Source of the DNA: Phragmites australis
Lineage: Eukaryota; Streptophyta; Magnoliopsida; Poales; Poaceae
Length of the DNA stretch: 64,000 nt
Direction: 5' to 3'
Assembly: GCF_958298935.1 (NCBI RefSeq)
Contig: NC_084922.1
Coordinates: 4,528,501-4,592,500 of the forward strand
Within the stretch, counting starts at the first letter, position 1; every line of letters starts with the position of its first letter. Below are positions 34,170-54,196 of this stretch, one piece after another. A model generated the notes under the pieces. The model was given only the letters and a program-made list of their open reading frames with translations. It was not told the DNA's origin and did not search any database. Position numbers and translations under genes: made by a program.

Positions 34170-37100
34170 GAGATAAGCATCTCATGGGTGATAGAATGGA
34201 GCCATTGAGGGGCTCTGGCAACCGGCCACCCCCATCCTCTCTAACCCAAATCCTCTCCAAAATCCACACTAAATCTCCACAAAACTCAGCGCAGCTCCAA
34301 TCCATCCTTCCTCCTCACCACCAGTTTCATCCCTGTCCAGCTCATTTTGGGAAGATGAAGGCGAGTTCGTTCCAGAGATTTCAGAAGCTATGCAAGCTGT
34401 CGAGGTGGAGAGGGCAGATCCAGCAGATCTGTGGCAAGACCCGGTAGCTTTGAACCCCCTAGCGCACCAGAACCGCAGCACCAACCAAGATGCAGTTGTT
34501 GGCTTCGCCTTCGACGCCGGTCATGGAGTTTCTATGGTGTCAAAAGGAACATACCCCTATGATTCGCAGATCTTTGAGCTTCAACCCCACCCCCACCCCT
34601 ATGATGGTAACCAACTAACTCCACTACATCGTGAGGTCGTCTTGCTCCAACTTCACCGGATGGAGTCCCTGTCTGTTTGCGAAGTAATGGAACTAAGCAG
34701 CAGCAGGAACAAGGCCAAGCATGACTTCATTGTAGTAGCAGGAACAAGACCAAGCAGCGGGAGGAGCAAGACTACCCACGCGAAAGGGGAAACATGCCTC
34801 CTTCGCAAACAAGTAAACATCAAATCCAGCAGACATGCTCAACTATTTTTAATCAGCTCAAGTCTGCCCTACGAATTCAATGTCTGGCATATTGCAAGCA
34901 AATGCCTCTAGAATCTAGTCAAGCAAAGAAATCCAAGAAAGGCAAAGTGTAGGATTTCTCTATTTCAAGGAGGGATGGCAACACCTCAGAGCCAAGCCTT
35001 GCATATCATGCCCATGCTTCTACATGCACCATTTCTAGGCTACCTTGTGCAGAATCATCAGCTGCAACGAAGCGAAGGGCTCGAGGAGAACAGGATAAGA
35101 CCATGAACATTGAAGAGTGTACTATAGTAAAGCCAAAATTTTGGTGGAGGAAATACTTTTCACATTCAAGTCGCTCCATGAGAGAGCATCACACGGTTAG
35201 CAGCTTACTAAAGCAAGACCACTATTTAAGAAGTTTGCATGGCAGAAGTTTTAATTGCCTCACAAGAGATCATCGTGTAGCTGAGTGCAGGGACCCAACA
35301 AAATGCTAGAAGTGCAGAGAATCAGGCCATCTTGCAACAAAATGCCTTGAAGTCTCTAAGAAAACCCAAACACCTCAAGACCAAGCAACCCACAACCAAA
35401 CCCACCATCAACAAAGAAGTCATTCGTATCTTCAAGTGCTCAAAGGAAACATCCAACATCAACACTCTGTTTCAGGCAACTACTCTGCTCTTGCAAATCG
35501 ATCCTACCTCCAGACACTTTTGAACAATCTGCACCAGCCCAACCTCTGCAGAGATAATCCAGGTAAGGTCCCAGCTGTGAGCTTGAAGATGTTGGCGCCG
35601 CTCTAGGGGGACCCTTCAGCTGTGAGCAAGAAGTTGTTGGTGCCAGTCGACAGGGGCCAATCTCCTAGGCTGCTTGTCCATCATTTCGGCAGACAGCTGG
35701 AGGCACGCTGGGATTGCAACAGAGACATTGAAGACAGAGATGATGACACGAGGTGGGCTCGACGGCGCAGGATTTCTTCACCCCGGTCATGTGCCACTCA
35801 CTGTGACCCTGGGTTCGCAGCACCACGTAGAGAGGAGCGGGGGAGGCCACTACATTGCGACTTCGGAAGGCGTCATGCTCATTCTGGCCCATCCTTGCGT
35901 AGTAGTTCGCTGTCGTGCAAGTGGGTTCAATCCAACGTGCTGCAATCCTCCATTAAAGGTGGCTCTTGATGGAGGATCTGAGGTCAAACAAGCGCGTCAA
36001 CTTCGCCTCGCCGGTGGCATTTGTGTTGAGAGGTGCAAGTGGTACGTGGGGCGCTGAGGTACTGAACGAGGAGAACAACTGCTCTTTGAGCAACAAGAGC
36101 AGCCACATGTCTGGCCTGGTGCCGGACAAGGCTGTGGGCTTACACGCTGACAAGCAAACATAGATTATCAACAATTTGCTGGCAGAGCTACACAAGGGGT
36201 TTAAGGTGGAAACAAAGGTTTGAGCAGAGCATAGACCATGCCTATCGCTGACCTGGTTCCCTGTACCACCAGTGCAGTTTGATCCCAAAGCGAGGCGGGA
36301 TGGTGGGCCGCACCATGGTGGCTACCTCTCAACATGTTCATTTCGCTTCTCCCATCGCCACTTATCTGGAATCCAGAACAAGTGATCATAAAAGGAAGAT
36401 TTCCACTCTGATGCATGATGCTTTTAATTTGTTTGGCCAGACAGACCACTTCCCAGTCAAATTTTACAACCCCATGCTAGACGAGTGCTGTATTTTTTCT
36501 GTGGTTCTAGGATTAATAGACTTACCTTCGAGCATCGACGGCCCTATGGTGGCATTCTCAGCCTACACCCCTGTTCTGGTGCCTCTGGAGACGGCCATAG
36601 CTTCCGGTCATTGCTCACTGGAACACGCAAGTCCCTAGGACGGCTGCGGTGATAATGGCCATGCAACAAAGGTTCATGAGACAACGGCTCCATCCGGCAA
36701 GTATCTACTACACTCGACCTTCCGCTCTTGGCCTAGCCTCCTACCTCCCCAAAATCACCGATGCCACGATCTAAAAAATCCTCTTCTCATCCATCCAGCA
36801 TGGTCCGATGTAGAGATCGCATAAAACCAAGATCCAGCTCCGACAAAACAACCTTACAACTAGCAAGCGAGGTGCTCGCTAAGAAGTTGGGTGTCCTTTT
36901 CGAGCACTCCTCTGGACGGTGGTCCTACGTGTGCCACTCCGGTTAGCGTGCCCATGTGCAACGCCTCACCCTACAAGCTCTAGTGTGCCACGTTGGCCAA
37001 CATGCTAGAGAGTGTCACTCCGACCGGCAACCCTGCAAACGTTGATCAAGATGATGAACCTGTGAGCGATGGCCTAGCTTGTGACCTCGTGTGTGCCATG

Positions 37101-40100
37101 CCGGCAAATGCTTAGATTGCTTCACCAGTCATCTTCGCGAGCGTCACACTATGCACCCCCACATGTTGTGGGTCTACTCCAGAAAGCGACGCAAGATGGG
37201 TGGAGGTGTTATGGTACCTCCAGTTGATGCAGAACCCTCCTCCCCTCGCACACCGGCCGCTGCTCATTTCATCTCAAGTGTCACCAGGCTGGTGGACTAC
37301 ATCCTGCCCCAACCGATCATCCAGAACTGACAAAATAAATGTCTTCCACCTGCTTTAGTGCCTCGATGCAACCAGTAGGTCGTCGGTGCTGGCCCTTGTT
37401 CTGTAGGATCAGCAATCTCTAATGCTAAAAAATGTGTGATGAGGAGCATGGTCTTTATTACTAATAGGTATCAAGTGGATCAACAATCTCAAGACGCATA
37501 TAGTAGGGTGTTTGAAGGGACTCTCTCTCAGACGCATCTTATTGCGCTCGCTACCCTTTTTGGTTGGATGGCAGGTGAGGCCGAGGATGTCATGTCCACT
37601 GAAAAGGTCATAGTGTTGAGTTGAATCCCTCCTCCTCATTTGGTGGTCTCTACCTGTAAACTTTCCCAATGAATCCTTCAAACATTTTAATCTAAAATGC
37701 GCGTGGGCTTAACCAAGTGGACCAGTGAAACTCTGTTCATGATGTGGTCTTGTCCTCCAAGGCGGACATAGTTTGTTTACAAGAGACAAAGACCGCTACA
37801 ATCTCTCGCCGCCTCTTGCTCACCGTGTTGGGTCTGATTTTTATCAACATGTAGCCCTACCGGCTGTTGGCACAAGAGGGGGCATCTTAGTTGCATGGAA
37901 AAGATCAATGTGCCAAGCTATCAGTATCTGGATTGATGCACACTCGGTCTCAGTCCAATTTGTCGAACACGAAGGTTACAATTGGTGGTTCACAGGGGTA
38001 TATGGGCTTCAAGAAGACGCTGAGAAAATCATGTTCCTACAAGAACTCCATGATCTTTGGGCTTTATGTGATGGTCCATGTCTTGTGATCGAGGATTTCA
38101 ACTTGATTTATCAGGCGGCGGACAAAAACAACACAAACCTGAATAGGGCTATGATGGGTTGCTTCTATCGTTTGATTGATGACAATGAGCTAAAGGAGAT
38201 CCCTCTACTGGGTCGCAGGTTCACATGGTCCAATGAGTGTGAGTCTCCTACTCTCATTCGGCTCAACAAGGCTTTTTTTTCTGGCAGACTAGGAGGAGAT
38301 TTTCCCGGATTCCATTCTACAGAGTTCAGCGTCCATGGTCTTCGACCATTGCCCTTTGATCCTAGGCCTTCAGGTCGACACACGAGGCAAAAGAAGTTTC
38401 CATTTTGAAATTTTTTGGCCTAAAGCGAAATTGGGAGGCTACAGTTGATAGCTCTTGCCCGGTCGAGCGAGTTTTCATCAAACTGTAGTGCCTATGCAGA
38501 GGCCTACAAAGCTGGAGTCGGTGGAAGGTGGGCAACATTAGAACTCAACTTGCAATGGCAAAAGAGGTGCTCCACTGTTTGGAGATTGCCTGTGACTCCC
38601 AGTGTTTGTTGCGAAAGAAGCTAAAGCATCTTTGTCGTGGACTGACCTCCCTTGAGCACACGATCGCCCAATTGCGCTCCCGCATCCTCTATATCAAGGA
38701 AGGGGATGCCAACACCTCCTTTTTTCACAAGCAAGCCAGATTTCGAAAAAGGAAGAACTTCGTGGCAAAATTTCTTATGGATGATCAAATTGTCACAAGT
38801 CAAGAAGCGAAGCAGGCTGCTATTTTCAACTTCTCTCAATCTCTTGGGTACAGCCGAGCAAAGGGAAATTTCCTTGGATCTCTCTCTGTTTCATGCACAC
38901 CACCATGATCTGGTTTTCCTAGAGGAGCCTTTCTCCAAGGACAAAGTCTGGGCTACCGTTAAGGACCTTCCTTTGGATAAGGTCTCGAGCCCGGACGGTT
39001 TTACCGATCGGTTCTACAAGACCTATTGGAAGCTTATTAAAGACGATATTATGAGCGCATTGTTGGCTGTCCAGCAGGGGCGCACCTCCAAAGTAAAGGA
39101 TTTTGCCCCATAAGTTTGATCCATGGTTTTACAAAATTAGTTGCAAAGCTATTGGCTAACTGGCTAGCCCCTCATTTACCTTCCATGGTTTCTACCAACC
39201 AAAGTGCTTTTGTTCAGGGAAGATGCATACACGACAATTTTCTCCTTGTCCAACAGACGGCTAAGTGTTTAAACCATCGAAAGGAGCCTCATATTCTTCT
39301 CAAATTGGATATATCAAAAGCGTTCGACTCCGTCTCTTGGCCCTTCTTACTAGAGGTTTTACAAAGTTTAGGTTTCGGACATCGGTGGTGTAACCTTCTA
39401 TGCAGCTTACTAAACACCTCTGCCACTTGTATATTGCTTAATGGTGAGCCGGGCGATGTTATCACTCACCGGTGAGGACTCAGGCAAGGAGATCCCCTCT
39501 CCCCCATGCTATTAATTTTATTCATGGATGTGTTGAACTCTTTGATTTGTCGGGCCTATGAAGAACATTTGCCTCAGTCGCTCTCGATCCGTGGGGTGCA
39601 GCACAATATATCTATGTTTGTGGATGTAGTTTTGTTCCTCCGCCCAACCATTGAGGACCTAGACTTGATCAAACAAGTGTTTGGTATCTTTGGTAAAGCT
39701 TTGGGCCTCAAGACCAACATCCTTAATTGCTCAATGTCTCCAATCCAATGCTAGGATGAAGATCTGGCTATCATTCATGACCTCCTACCATGTGAGGTTA
39801 AAGCTTTCTTTGCACGTATCTTGGGATCCCTTTATCCACCAAGAATTTGCCCAAGGCGCAACTTTAGCTTTTGATTGACAAGGTGGCGGATCACCTGCCA
39901 CTCTGAAAAGCTTCTCTGATGAACCAGGTTGGGAGATTGACTATGGTGAATGTAGTTCTTACAGCAACACCTATCTATTCCATGATCACAATGGATCACC
40001 CTAAATGGATCTTAAAGGCGATTGGTAAATTAAGGCGTTGTTTTCTTTAGAAGGGCCAAGAGCAAGCTCACAGCGGCAATTGCTTGGTTTTGTGGCAAAG

Positions 40101-41270
40101 GGTGTGTCGGCCTATTGAGTTTGGGGGACTGGGCATACTTGACCTCCCTACTCTTAGTTAGGCACTTCGTATCCGTTGGTTGTGGCTACGAAAAACAGAG
40201 CCGACTTGCCCCTGAACTGGGTTGCATTTGCATATTCATCCCAATGCAAAGGCGCTCTTTGACATGGCTGTAATGTCCACGGTTGAAGATGGCACAAATA
40301 CTAAATTCTGGACATATATGTGACTGCATGGTAAGTCCATATCAGAAGTGGTGCCCAACCTAGTCGCTTTGATCCCTCGACGAGCTATTAACATGAGGAC
40401 TGTGGCACAAGCTCTCCATCAAAGGAAATGGGTGTCTGACATTAGAGGAGGCGTATCCGTGCAAGCTCTTGATGACTACCTGCATCTATGGGAGTTTTTA
40501 GAAAAATTTACCTTACAGCAAGGTGTTCAAGATTAGCATGTTTGGAGGCTGAATAACTTGGGTATGTACGCAAGCAAATCAGCCTACGGTACTTTCTTTG
40601 TTGGGTCCATTAGATGGATGCCTTGGAGACGAGTATGGAAGACTTGGGCACCTCCTCATTGTAGGTTCTTTATATGGCTTGCCACCCTTAACCGGTGCTG
40701 GACAACGGACCGACTTGCGAAGTGTGGGCTACCGCACCCGGTGGTATGTCCTCTTTGTGATCAAGCCGATGAAACAATGCAACACATTGGTTTCTTGTGT
40801 GTTTGCTCAGCAAGTTTGGTTCTAAGTCCTGCAAAAGTCTGGCCTACAAGGTGTGGCACCAACACCAGACACAAAGGTATTCTCTAGCTGGTGGTACCGC
40901 ACGGTTAAGTGGTTGGACAAGCAATCCCGCAAAGGCCTCAACTCACTCATCATCTTGGTGGCTTGGGAACTTTGAAAGCACCGAAATGACTGTGTCTTTA
41001 ATGACGCTTCATCAAGTGTGAATGTGGTGCTGCTGACTGCGGCTGATGAGGGTGCTTTGTGGTGTGCTGCTAGAGCCCCACACCTCTGCAGCCTCCTACC
41101 AAGGTAGAATAGTGGGGCCCTACATCTTGCATAGGTCACTTTTAATCCATTGTGGTGTGAATGTAATTTCCAGTTTAACGGTGTGCGTGGGTGTGTTTTT
41201 TGTTTTTGTACTTCGTACTTTTCTTCTTCTTAATGGAATGGCACGCAACTCTCCTAGCGTTTAAGAAAAA
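34170..41270 (+). mobile_element. Near full-length L1-type LINE, degenerate
   Basis: A 7.1-kb insertion with a short A-rich tail. ORF1 region (34.3-35.6 kb): a zinc-knuckle segment FNCLTRDHRVAEC followed by KCRESGHLATKC with a stop between. ORF2: endonuclease start with DIVCLQETK (about 37770) and LVIEDFNLI, then reverse transcriptase with LLKLDISKAFDSVSW (motif A, about 39310), LRQGDPLSPML (motif B, about 39480) and the catalytic motif C changed to FVDVVLFL where the family has F-A/V-D-D. The tail has the zf-RVT finger CPLCDQADETMQHIGFLC (about 40750-40800). Many stops and frameshifts; it cannot move on its own. Confidence 0.92.
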
Positions 41271-41287
41271 AACATCACACTGGTGGA
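41271..41287. repeat. Right 17-bp target duplication of the LINE
   Basis: Exact copy of AACATCACACTGGTGGA from 34153-34169, directly after the LINE tail AAGAAAAA. Perfect identity suggests the insertion is not very old, although the LINE body was already mutated or decayed faster. Confidence 0.93.
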
Positions 41288-41449
41288 AAACTAGAAATAA
41301 GATTAAGAGGCCAGGGTCAGTGCAAGAACTTACATGTTTGCAGAGGAACCCACATAATGGCCGAACATTGGCACAAGAATGCATCCTGCAAGCAGTACCA
41401 ATCCAATCTTGACAGTAAAATTCCTGATAATTTTCTTCTCATAAGCCAT

Positions 41450-42130
41450 ATCCTGCAATGCTAAGACCTTCATCTATAATTGGTACACAAAATGGTAAGG
41501 ACATTCTCTGAGTTATTGCTATGCTTATATTCTTCTCCATCAGATCTAAAGAACCTTCTAATGTTCCTCTGTTAGTTCAAACATCTGAATTATAAAAGTG
41601 GTGTTTGTTGAAGAGAGGTTCTTCAGGAGTCAACAACAGAACAAGTAACGCGTGCCCTGATTGGGATATCGTGCAAAGTTAGATGAGCAAACTCAACGAA
41701 TAAAAGAACAACAAAAAAACAAACTATGTGTCTCCCTCACCTTTTGGTTTGATAGGAATGTGGTTATTGTGCATTGATGTTGAAAGGCTCCATGTTTGTT
41801 ACAGTAGAAAGAGAATTTAGCAGAATACTCACTCAAAAGAAGCAGAAAGGATCTGCAGTTTGTTTGCTTATCAAAGTGTATCCCGAGATAAAAATTTCAA
41901 ATTAAACTACTGAAAATGGTTTTTTGGAACTTATAAGAGTACCACATGGGTAAATAAAATCTAGTACAGGAAACAGAGCATGATGCACAAACAAATAAGA
42001 ACAAAGTAATAGCGAAATCTGAATGGGTACCTGTTCAGAATTAGTTGCAGCAGAATGATGGACACAAAAGAACCAGATCGCGATAAAAAGGTCAACATCA
42101 GTGGTTGTTAGGTGTTAGACTGAAGAGTCT
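41450..42130. other. 5' flank of the dead GT61 gene
   Basis: About 0.7 kb upstream of the pseudogene's start codon. It should contain the former promoter and leader, but I see no clear TATA box at the expected distance and no other gene. Confidence 0.4.
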
Positions 42131-42141
42131 GGTTCCGGTCA

Positions 42142-43304
42142 AGGTTTACAAAACTGTTTGGAGCACAAAAACCGATATCCGGCGGTAACCGAAAAATCGC
42201 GGTTGTCACGATGACTGCTCGAAATTCGACAAGAATTCGCTCAAAATTTACTCGGTCAAATTTAAAATTTGGCGAGAATTCGGACCGAATCGACCGAACG
42301 GTAACCGCTCGGTTTGCACCGGTTACCGAGCGGTTTCGTCGATTTATCGAGTGTATTTTCCGTATTGTCAGTAACCGCTCAGTTTTATCGGTAATGTTCA
42401 GTTTTAGCGATTTATCGAGCGGTTTTCTCGAATTTTAGTGATGTTAAAAAAACCAAAAAAAATAGTTCAGCCTTGTAAAATCAATAACTAATTCATCTTA
42501 GCTTCAAATCAAGTAAAATATTTTTTTGTTGGTTTTCTTGTAACATGATCTACAAGATAAAAGTATTTATACTTATAAAAAAAGTTGAATATTTTCTATA
42601 AGAAAATATATTTGCTAAAGCAAGTTAAATGTATAGTTTACTCTTTGCTAATCCGAATCATGAAACCAATTTTGTTAGTATTTGTACATGATTTATGTCT
42701 TTTAAAAATACAAAAACTCATGGAATAGTTATTGTAATATGTAGGATTATATAAATATATTGTAACTAGATTAATTCATAACTAAATCATCACACCTCTA
42801 AAATTAGTGAAGCTACTTTTATTAGTTTACTTATAATATACTTTATGTAGAAAAAATAATGGTAGACATGAAAAAGTTAATTACAGTGTTGTTTCTTAAC
42901 ATATTCATTTTATGCCTCTGAACTTTGTAAAAATCATGGAGAAATTAATAAAATTCTAACCAAATTGAAACCAATTTTAAAGATCCTCTTAAGATACATC
43001 CTGCACAAGAAAAATATGTGTTTGTATGTTAGGCTTTTTCTTAACATGAGTTAACAAATGAGTTGCGCGCTTCAAATTTTTCCTTTTTTTTCAAACTTCC
43101 TCCCTATGGAATGTGATGCAAACAACAATATTTTTGAAAGAAAAAAATTCGCAAAAGTTCTTAGAATTGTCTCTAGTTTTTTTAGAATTTTTTTCTGATT
43201 TTTTTTAATTCAAATTCAGTAACCGATCTGTTTATATTATCGGAGCGGAACGTTAAGGTTGGTTACCATGAATTTTGAGCGGTAACCGACGAATTTGTTA
43301 ACCT
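42142..43304. mobile_element. Non-autonomous MULE-like element
   Basis: 1163 bp with inverted ends AGGTTTACAAA and AGGTTAACAAA (reverse complement of the right end). The flanks GGTTCCGGTCA (42131-42141) and GGTTCCAGTTA (43305-43315) match at 9 of 11 positions, both differences being transitions, which fits a decayed 9-11 bp target duplication. The left 300 bp and right 100 bp are full of CGGTTACCG/CGGTAACCG palindromes; the middle is AT-rich. No coding capacity. Confidence 0.7.
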
Positions 43305-43435
43305 GGTTCCAGTTAGGTAGTCCAATCCTTTGTTAGTGAAGAACTATATGGAGGATTCTGCTCATAGTCAAATCCTCCTTGCCAACATCTGAAGCAACAT
43401 ATGGACCGAAGAACTGAATCTCATAAACTAGTAAT

Positions 43436-43576
43436 AAAAAAAAACTTAACCACAGAGAGAAGACATCCCTTAACTTTATTTTAAGAGAAGGGAGTACCGA
43501 ACTCTTTAAAGAGATACTCACATGACTTGAGAGCACCCGGATTCGAGCCTACCAACCGAGCTATTGTTCGGTTCGC
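43436..43576 (-). mobile_element. tRNA-derived SINE
   Basis: Read on the minus strand, it starts with an RNA polymerase III A-box-like TAGCTCGGTTGGTAGG, followed closely by the B-box-like CTCGAATCCGGG, then a body ending in a T-rich tail. It is flanked by ACTAGTAAT on both sides (43427-43435 and 43577-43585). The layout matches the Au-type SINEs of grasses. The A and B boxes are unusually close, suggesting a small internal deletion. It lies just downstream of the LeuRS gene. Confidence 0.75.
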
Positions 43577-43886
43577 ACTAGTAATGAAAATAGATAGCAT
43601 ATTGTGTTAGACTGTTTGGTGCAACAGTACTTTTAAGTTTTAGCATTCCCAACAAGAGTAACCTTGAATTTCACTTTATTAAAAAGCTTCTTCTGATCTC
43701 CAATGGAAATTGTATTCCAAGAGGACAAAAAAGGTTCCTTGCAAATAAATCATGATTCCACAAATTTGCAGTAACTGCAAATGTTATAAAAGGATCAGAA
43801 TTTACAGATTTGTTAAGTCTCCATAATCTCTACCAACTACTCCTCAAGGATTCTTAGCAAGGTCAACGGAAAAGCAAGAGCAATTA

Positions 43887-51672
<7,786 letters not shown>

Positions 51673-51806
51673 CGGGTTGGAGAGGAGAGGGGGCAGGAAG
51701 AGGAGTGGCCGCGGGAGCGGGCTGTGGTTGCCAAATATAAGCGAGAGGAAGAAGACGAGTTTGGGATAAGGTTTTGGAATTTGCAGCGAAAAATAAGAAA
51801 ATAAAA

Positions 51807-53151
51807 GGCAAAAATGCAAAAATGGACAACATATGTTCATATATTTGCTAAAATAAACTACAGATCAATGTATTTGTAAATCTAGCATCTGTATTTGGCA
51901 GCTCACATACCAAAAATCCAACTTAGAAATCTCAAAAAACGAAAAAATGATCCGTATTTGGTACCTGAGGTGTCGAATATGAGCAACAATGATATATTAG
52001 GTGCCGAATACGGCCTGTGCAAGCAATTGTAAATTCTCAAAAATGATAATTTGTTTTTTTAAAAAAATAGTCTAACAATTGTAACCCATTTTAATTGATT
52101 TGATCTAAAGACTGAGCCAATATTTAATTAAAATTTTCCAAATAACCCAACTTTATAAAATCTAAGAATATTTATTGCCTCAAATAAATTCTCAAAAATG
52201 TAGAAAAAATTACTAATACTCTTCTCATGTGATATACTAATTTATTAAAATGTTTTCAACCCTATATGTATTTGGTGAAAAAGTGAATTTTTTTTAATGC
52301 TCCACTTATATGTACTTTTATCATTTCATGTGATACTCTTATTAATTCAATGTGAATAAAAATAATTTAACATGCACAAATCCTTGGTTGTCATATTAAT
52401 ATTAAGCATTTGTAATATTCTATTTATATGTAATTTTTATCATTTCATATTAATATTAAACCTTGTTGGAAAGAATTATGTAAGGTAATTTTGCAGTGAA
52501 TTAAGTTGGAAGGATACAAATTCTAAATTATTGAACATTAATAGTTGTGAAGACCAAATAAACCGGTATAGAGATTACATACACTGATAAATCTTACATT
52601 TGATATGAGATTTTTCATCAGTGTGTGAATGGACAGGTATAAACATTTTAATAAACCGGCATAAACATTTTAATAAATTAGTACATCACATGAGAAGAAT
52701 ATTAGTGATTTTTTCTACATTTTTTAGAATTTATTTGAGGCAATAAATATTCCTAGATTTTATAAAGTTGGCTTATTTGGAGAATTTTAATTAAATATTG
52801 GCTCGGGCTTTTTAGATCAAACCAATTAAAATGAGTTACAATTGTTGGACTATTTTTTAAAAAATAAATCATGATTTTTGAGAATTTACAATTGCTGTCA
52901 CAGGCCATATTCGGCATCTCAATTGGACCATTTTTTAAAAAATAAATCGTGATTTTTGAGAATTTACGATTGCTGGCATGGGCCAGGTGCCCAATACGGT
53001 TGTGCCTATCTTTTTTCGGTTTTTGAGATTCCGAAATCGGATTTTTAGTATTTGAGCTGCCGAATACATATGCTAGATTTATAAATACGTCGGTATGTTG
53101 TCTATTTTAGCAAATGCACGAGCATATGTTGTCTATTTTTTCATTTTTGCC
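51807..53151. mobile_element. Fold-back MULE-family element upstream of LeuRS
   Basis: 1345 bp whose halves are long inverted repeats of each other (arms of about 450-500 bp). The left end starts GGCAAAAATGCAAAAATGG and the right end reads GGCAAAAATGAAAAAATAG in reverse complement. A perfect 10-bp target duplication, GAAAATAAAA, flanks it (51797-51806 and 53152-53161), which fits Mutator-like insertion. The internal terminal repeats (CAATGTATTTGTAAATCTAG, then GCATCTGTATTTGG) are shared with the 11-17 kb MULE. The right arm holds an internal duplication (AATTTACAATTGCTG and AATTTACGATTGCTG). No coding capacity. Confidence 0.88.
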
Positions 53152-53161
53152 GAAAATAAAA

Positions 53162-54196
53162 TAAAGAAAGAAATAGGGGCCTAGGTACCAAACTATCACA
53201 AGTTTTCCCTTTGCATTCCTTTTTCTCTTATTTTGGTGCCAACAACTGCACTGCCATTCAGACTAACAACTATACATATGTTTCACACACATGGTTATAC
53301 ACATGGAATCAATTCAAAATATAGCAACCTAAAAAAGTAAAAGAATATAGCATAACATGGTCATGTAATTTTAGGGGAGAGGAGAATGATGAGTACTTGA
53401 CAGGAAAAAGGGCGGATCGTATCATCCAAAGTTGCTCGTCCATAGCAACACTGTGAGGATCAAAATGACGACCGATTTGTGAGGGGATGAAAATAATTCT
53501 CATATAGTATAATAATGTAAAGATAGCACGACAGAAGCGACCTCCATAGTAGACGACGGTGAAGGCGACGTGTAGGTCGTTGCACACCCTCTCCAGAAAG
53601 CCGACATTGTAGACGAAAGTGCGGGAGACGGTGTATCCTCTGGAGAAACCCGACGATGAATATATAGAAGGTAAATATTAGACGTGTAGATATGGAAGGT
53701 AAATAATAGAAGATTAAATGTATTTTTTGAATATATGAAAGGCAAATATTAGACGTTAGGTACGTAATACAAATAATAGGAGATTAAATGTATTTTTAAA
53801 AGGAGAAATGGGGTCCAAATTTGCACGGTGTCCGCTTGATCAGGTGGGCGATAGAGATCGATTAGATCTATCATAACTCGTGTATTTTATAGGAGTATAG
53901 ATTAGAGAAGAAAATTAGACCCTAATTTTGAAAACTTGGACGAAGGGAAATCTGGTAATTTTATTACAATTTCATAGGTATGTGATACATGAGAAAGCAG
54001 AACTGCTGCTCTGCTATGACAGACACAGGATACAAGAGGAGATGTTTCCATCAAAGAGCTAACCACAAATTTTCAGAGTATTAACCAATACAGGTAAATT
54101 TATGAAGCCACTGATATCAGCCTTCTGAATCACTTAATCTTTTCCCATTCATTTCTCTGACAAGTTCAGTTCCAAGAGTGAGAAGTGCATGAAAAA
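53162..54196. other. Intergenic with a possible unidentified coding scrap
   Basis: The stretch 53460-53660 on the minus strand reads GYTVSRTFVYNVGFLERVC then NDLHVAFTVVYYGG without a stop and looks protein-like, but it has no start, no partner exons and no family I can name. Two diverged copies of a GGAGATTAAATGTATTTTT-like segment lie at 53710 and 53776. The part nearest 54197 should hold the AlaX 3' UTR. Confidence 0.4.

Larger units (their letters stand above)
32735..41449 (-). pseudogene. Second GT61 glycosyltransferase gene, dead, with a LINE in intron 1
   Basis: Exon 1 (41449-41334) encodes a type II membrane start: MAYEKKIIRNF, then a hydrophobic anchor VKIGLVLLAGCILVPMFG, ending in a consensus donor. 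A stem exon may survive near 34106-34034 but carries a stop. The main exon begins at 33816 after a good acceptor and encodes PELCDFLSP, the DVWELKEDV box, VFSVGDYAGNMFHDLADVLV and, further down, [14 protein letters not shown] (about 33010-32969), the GT61 hallmark. Lesions seen: a frameshift near 33280, TAG at 33243-33245, TAG at 33061-33063 and another frameshift near 32830. The 3' end runs into the MULE terminal repeat. A 7.1-kb LINE lies in intron 1. It has a much shorter stem than the intact gene at 3070-6128. Confidence 0.88.

Noticed and set aside
43540..43576. A and B box motifs considered as a tRNA gene
   Set aside because: The boxes are too close and no cloverleaf can form; target duplications and a T-rich tail indicate a SINE.
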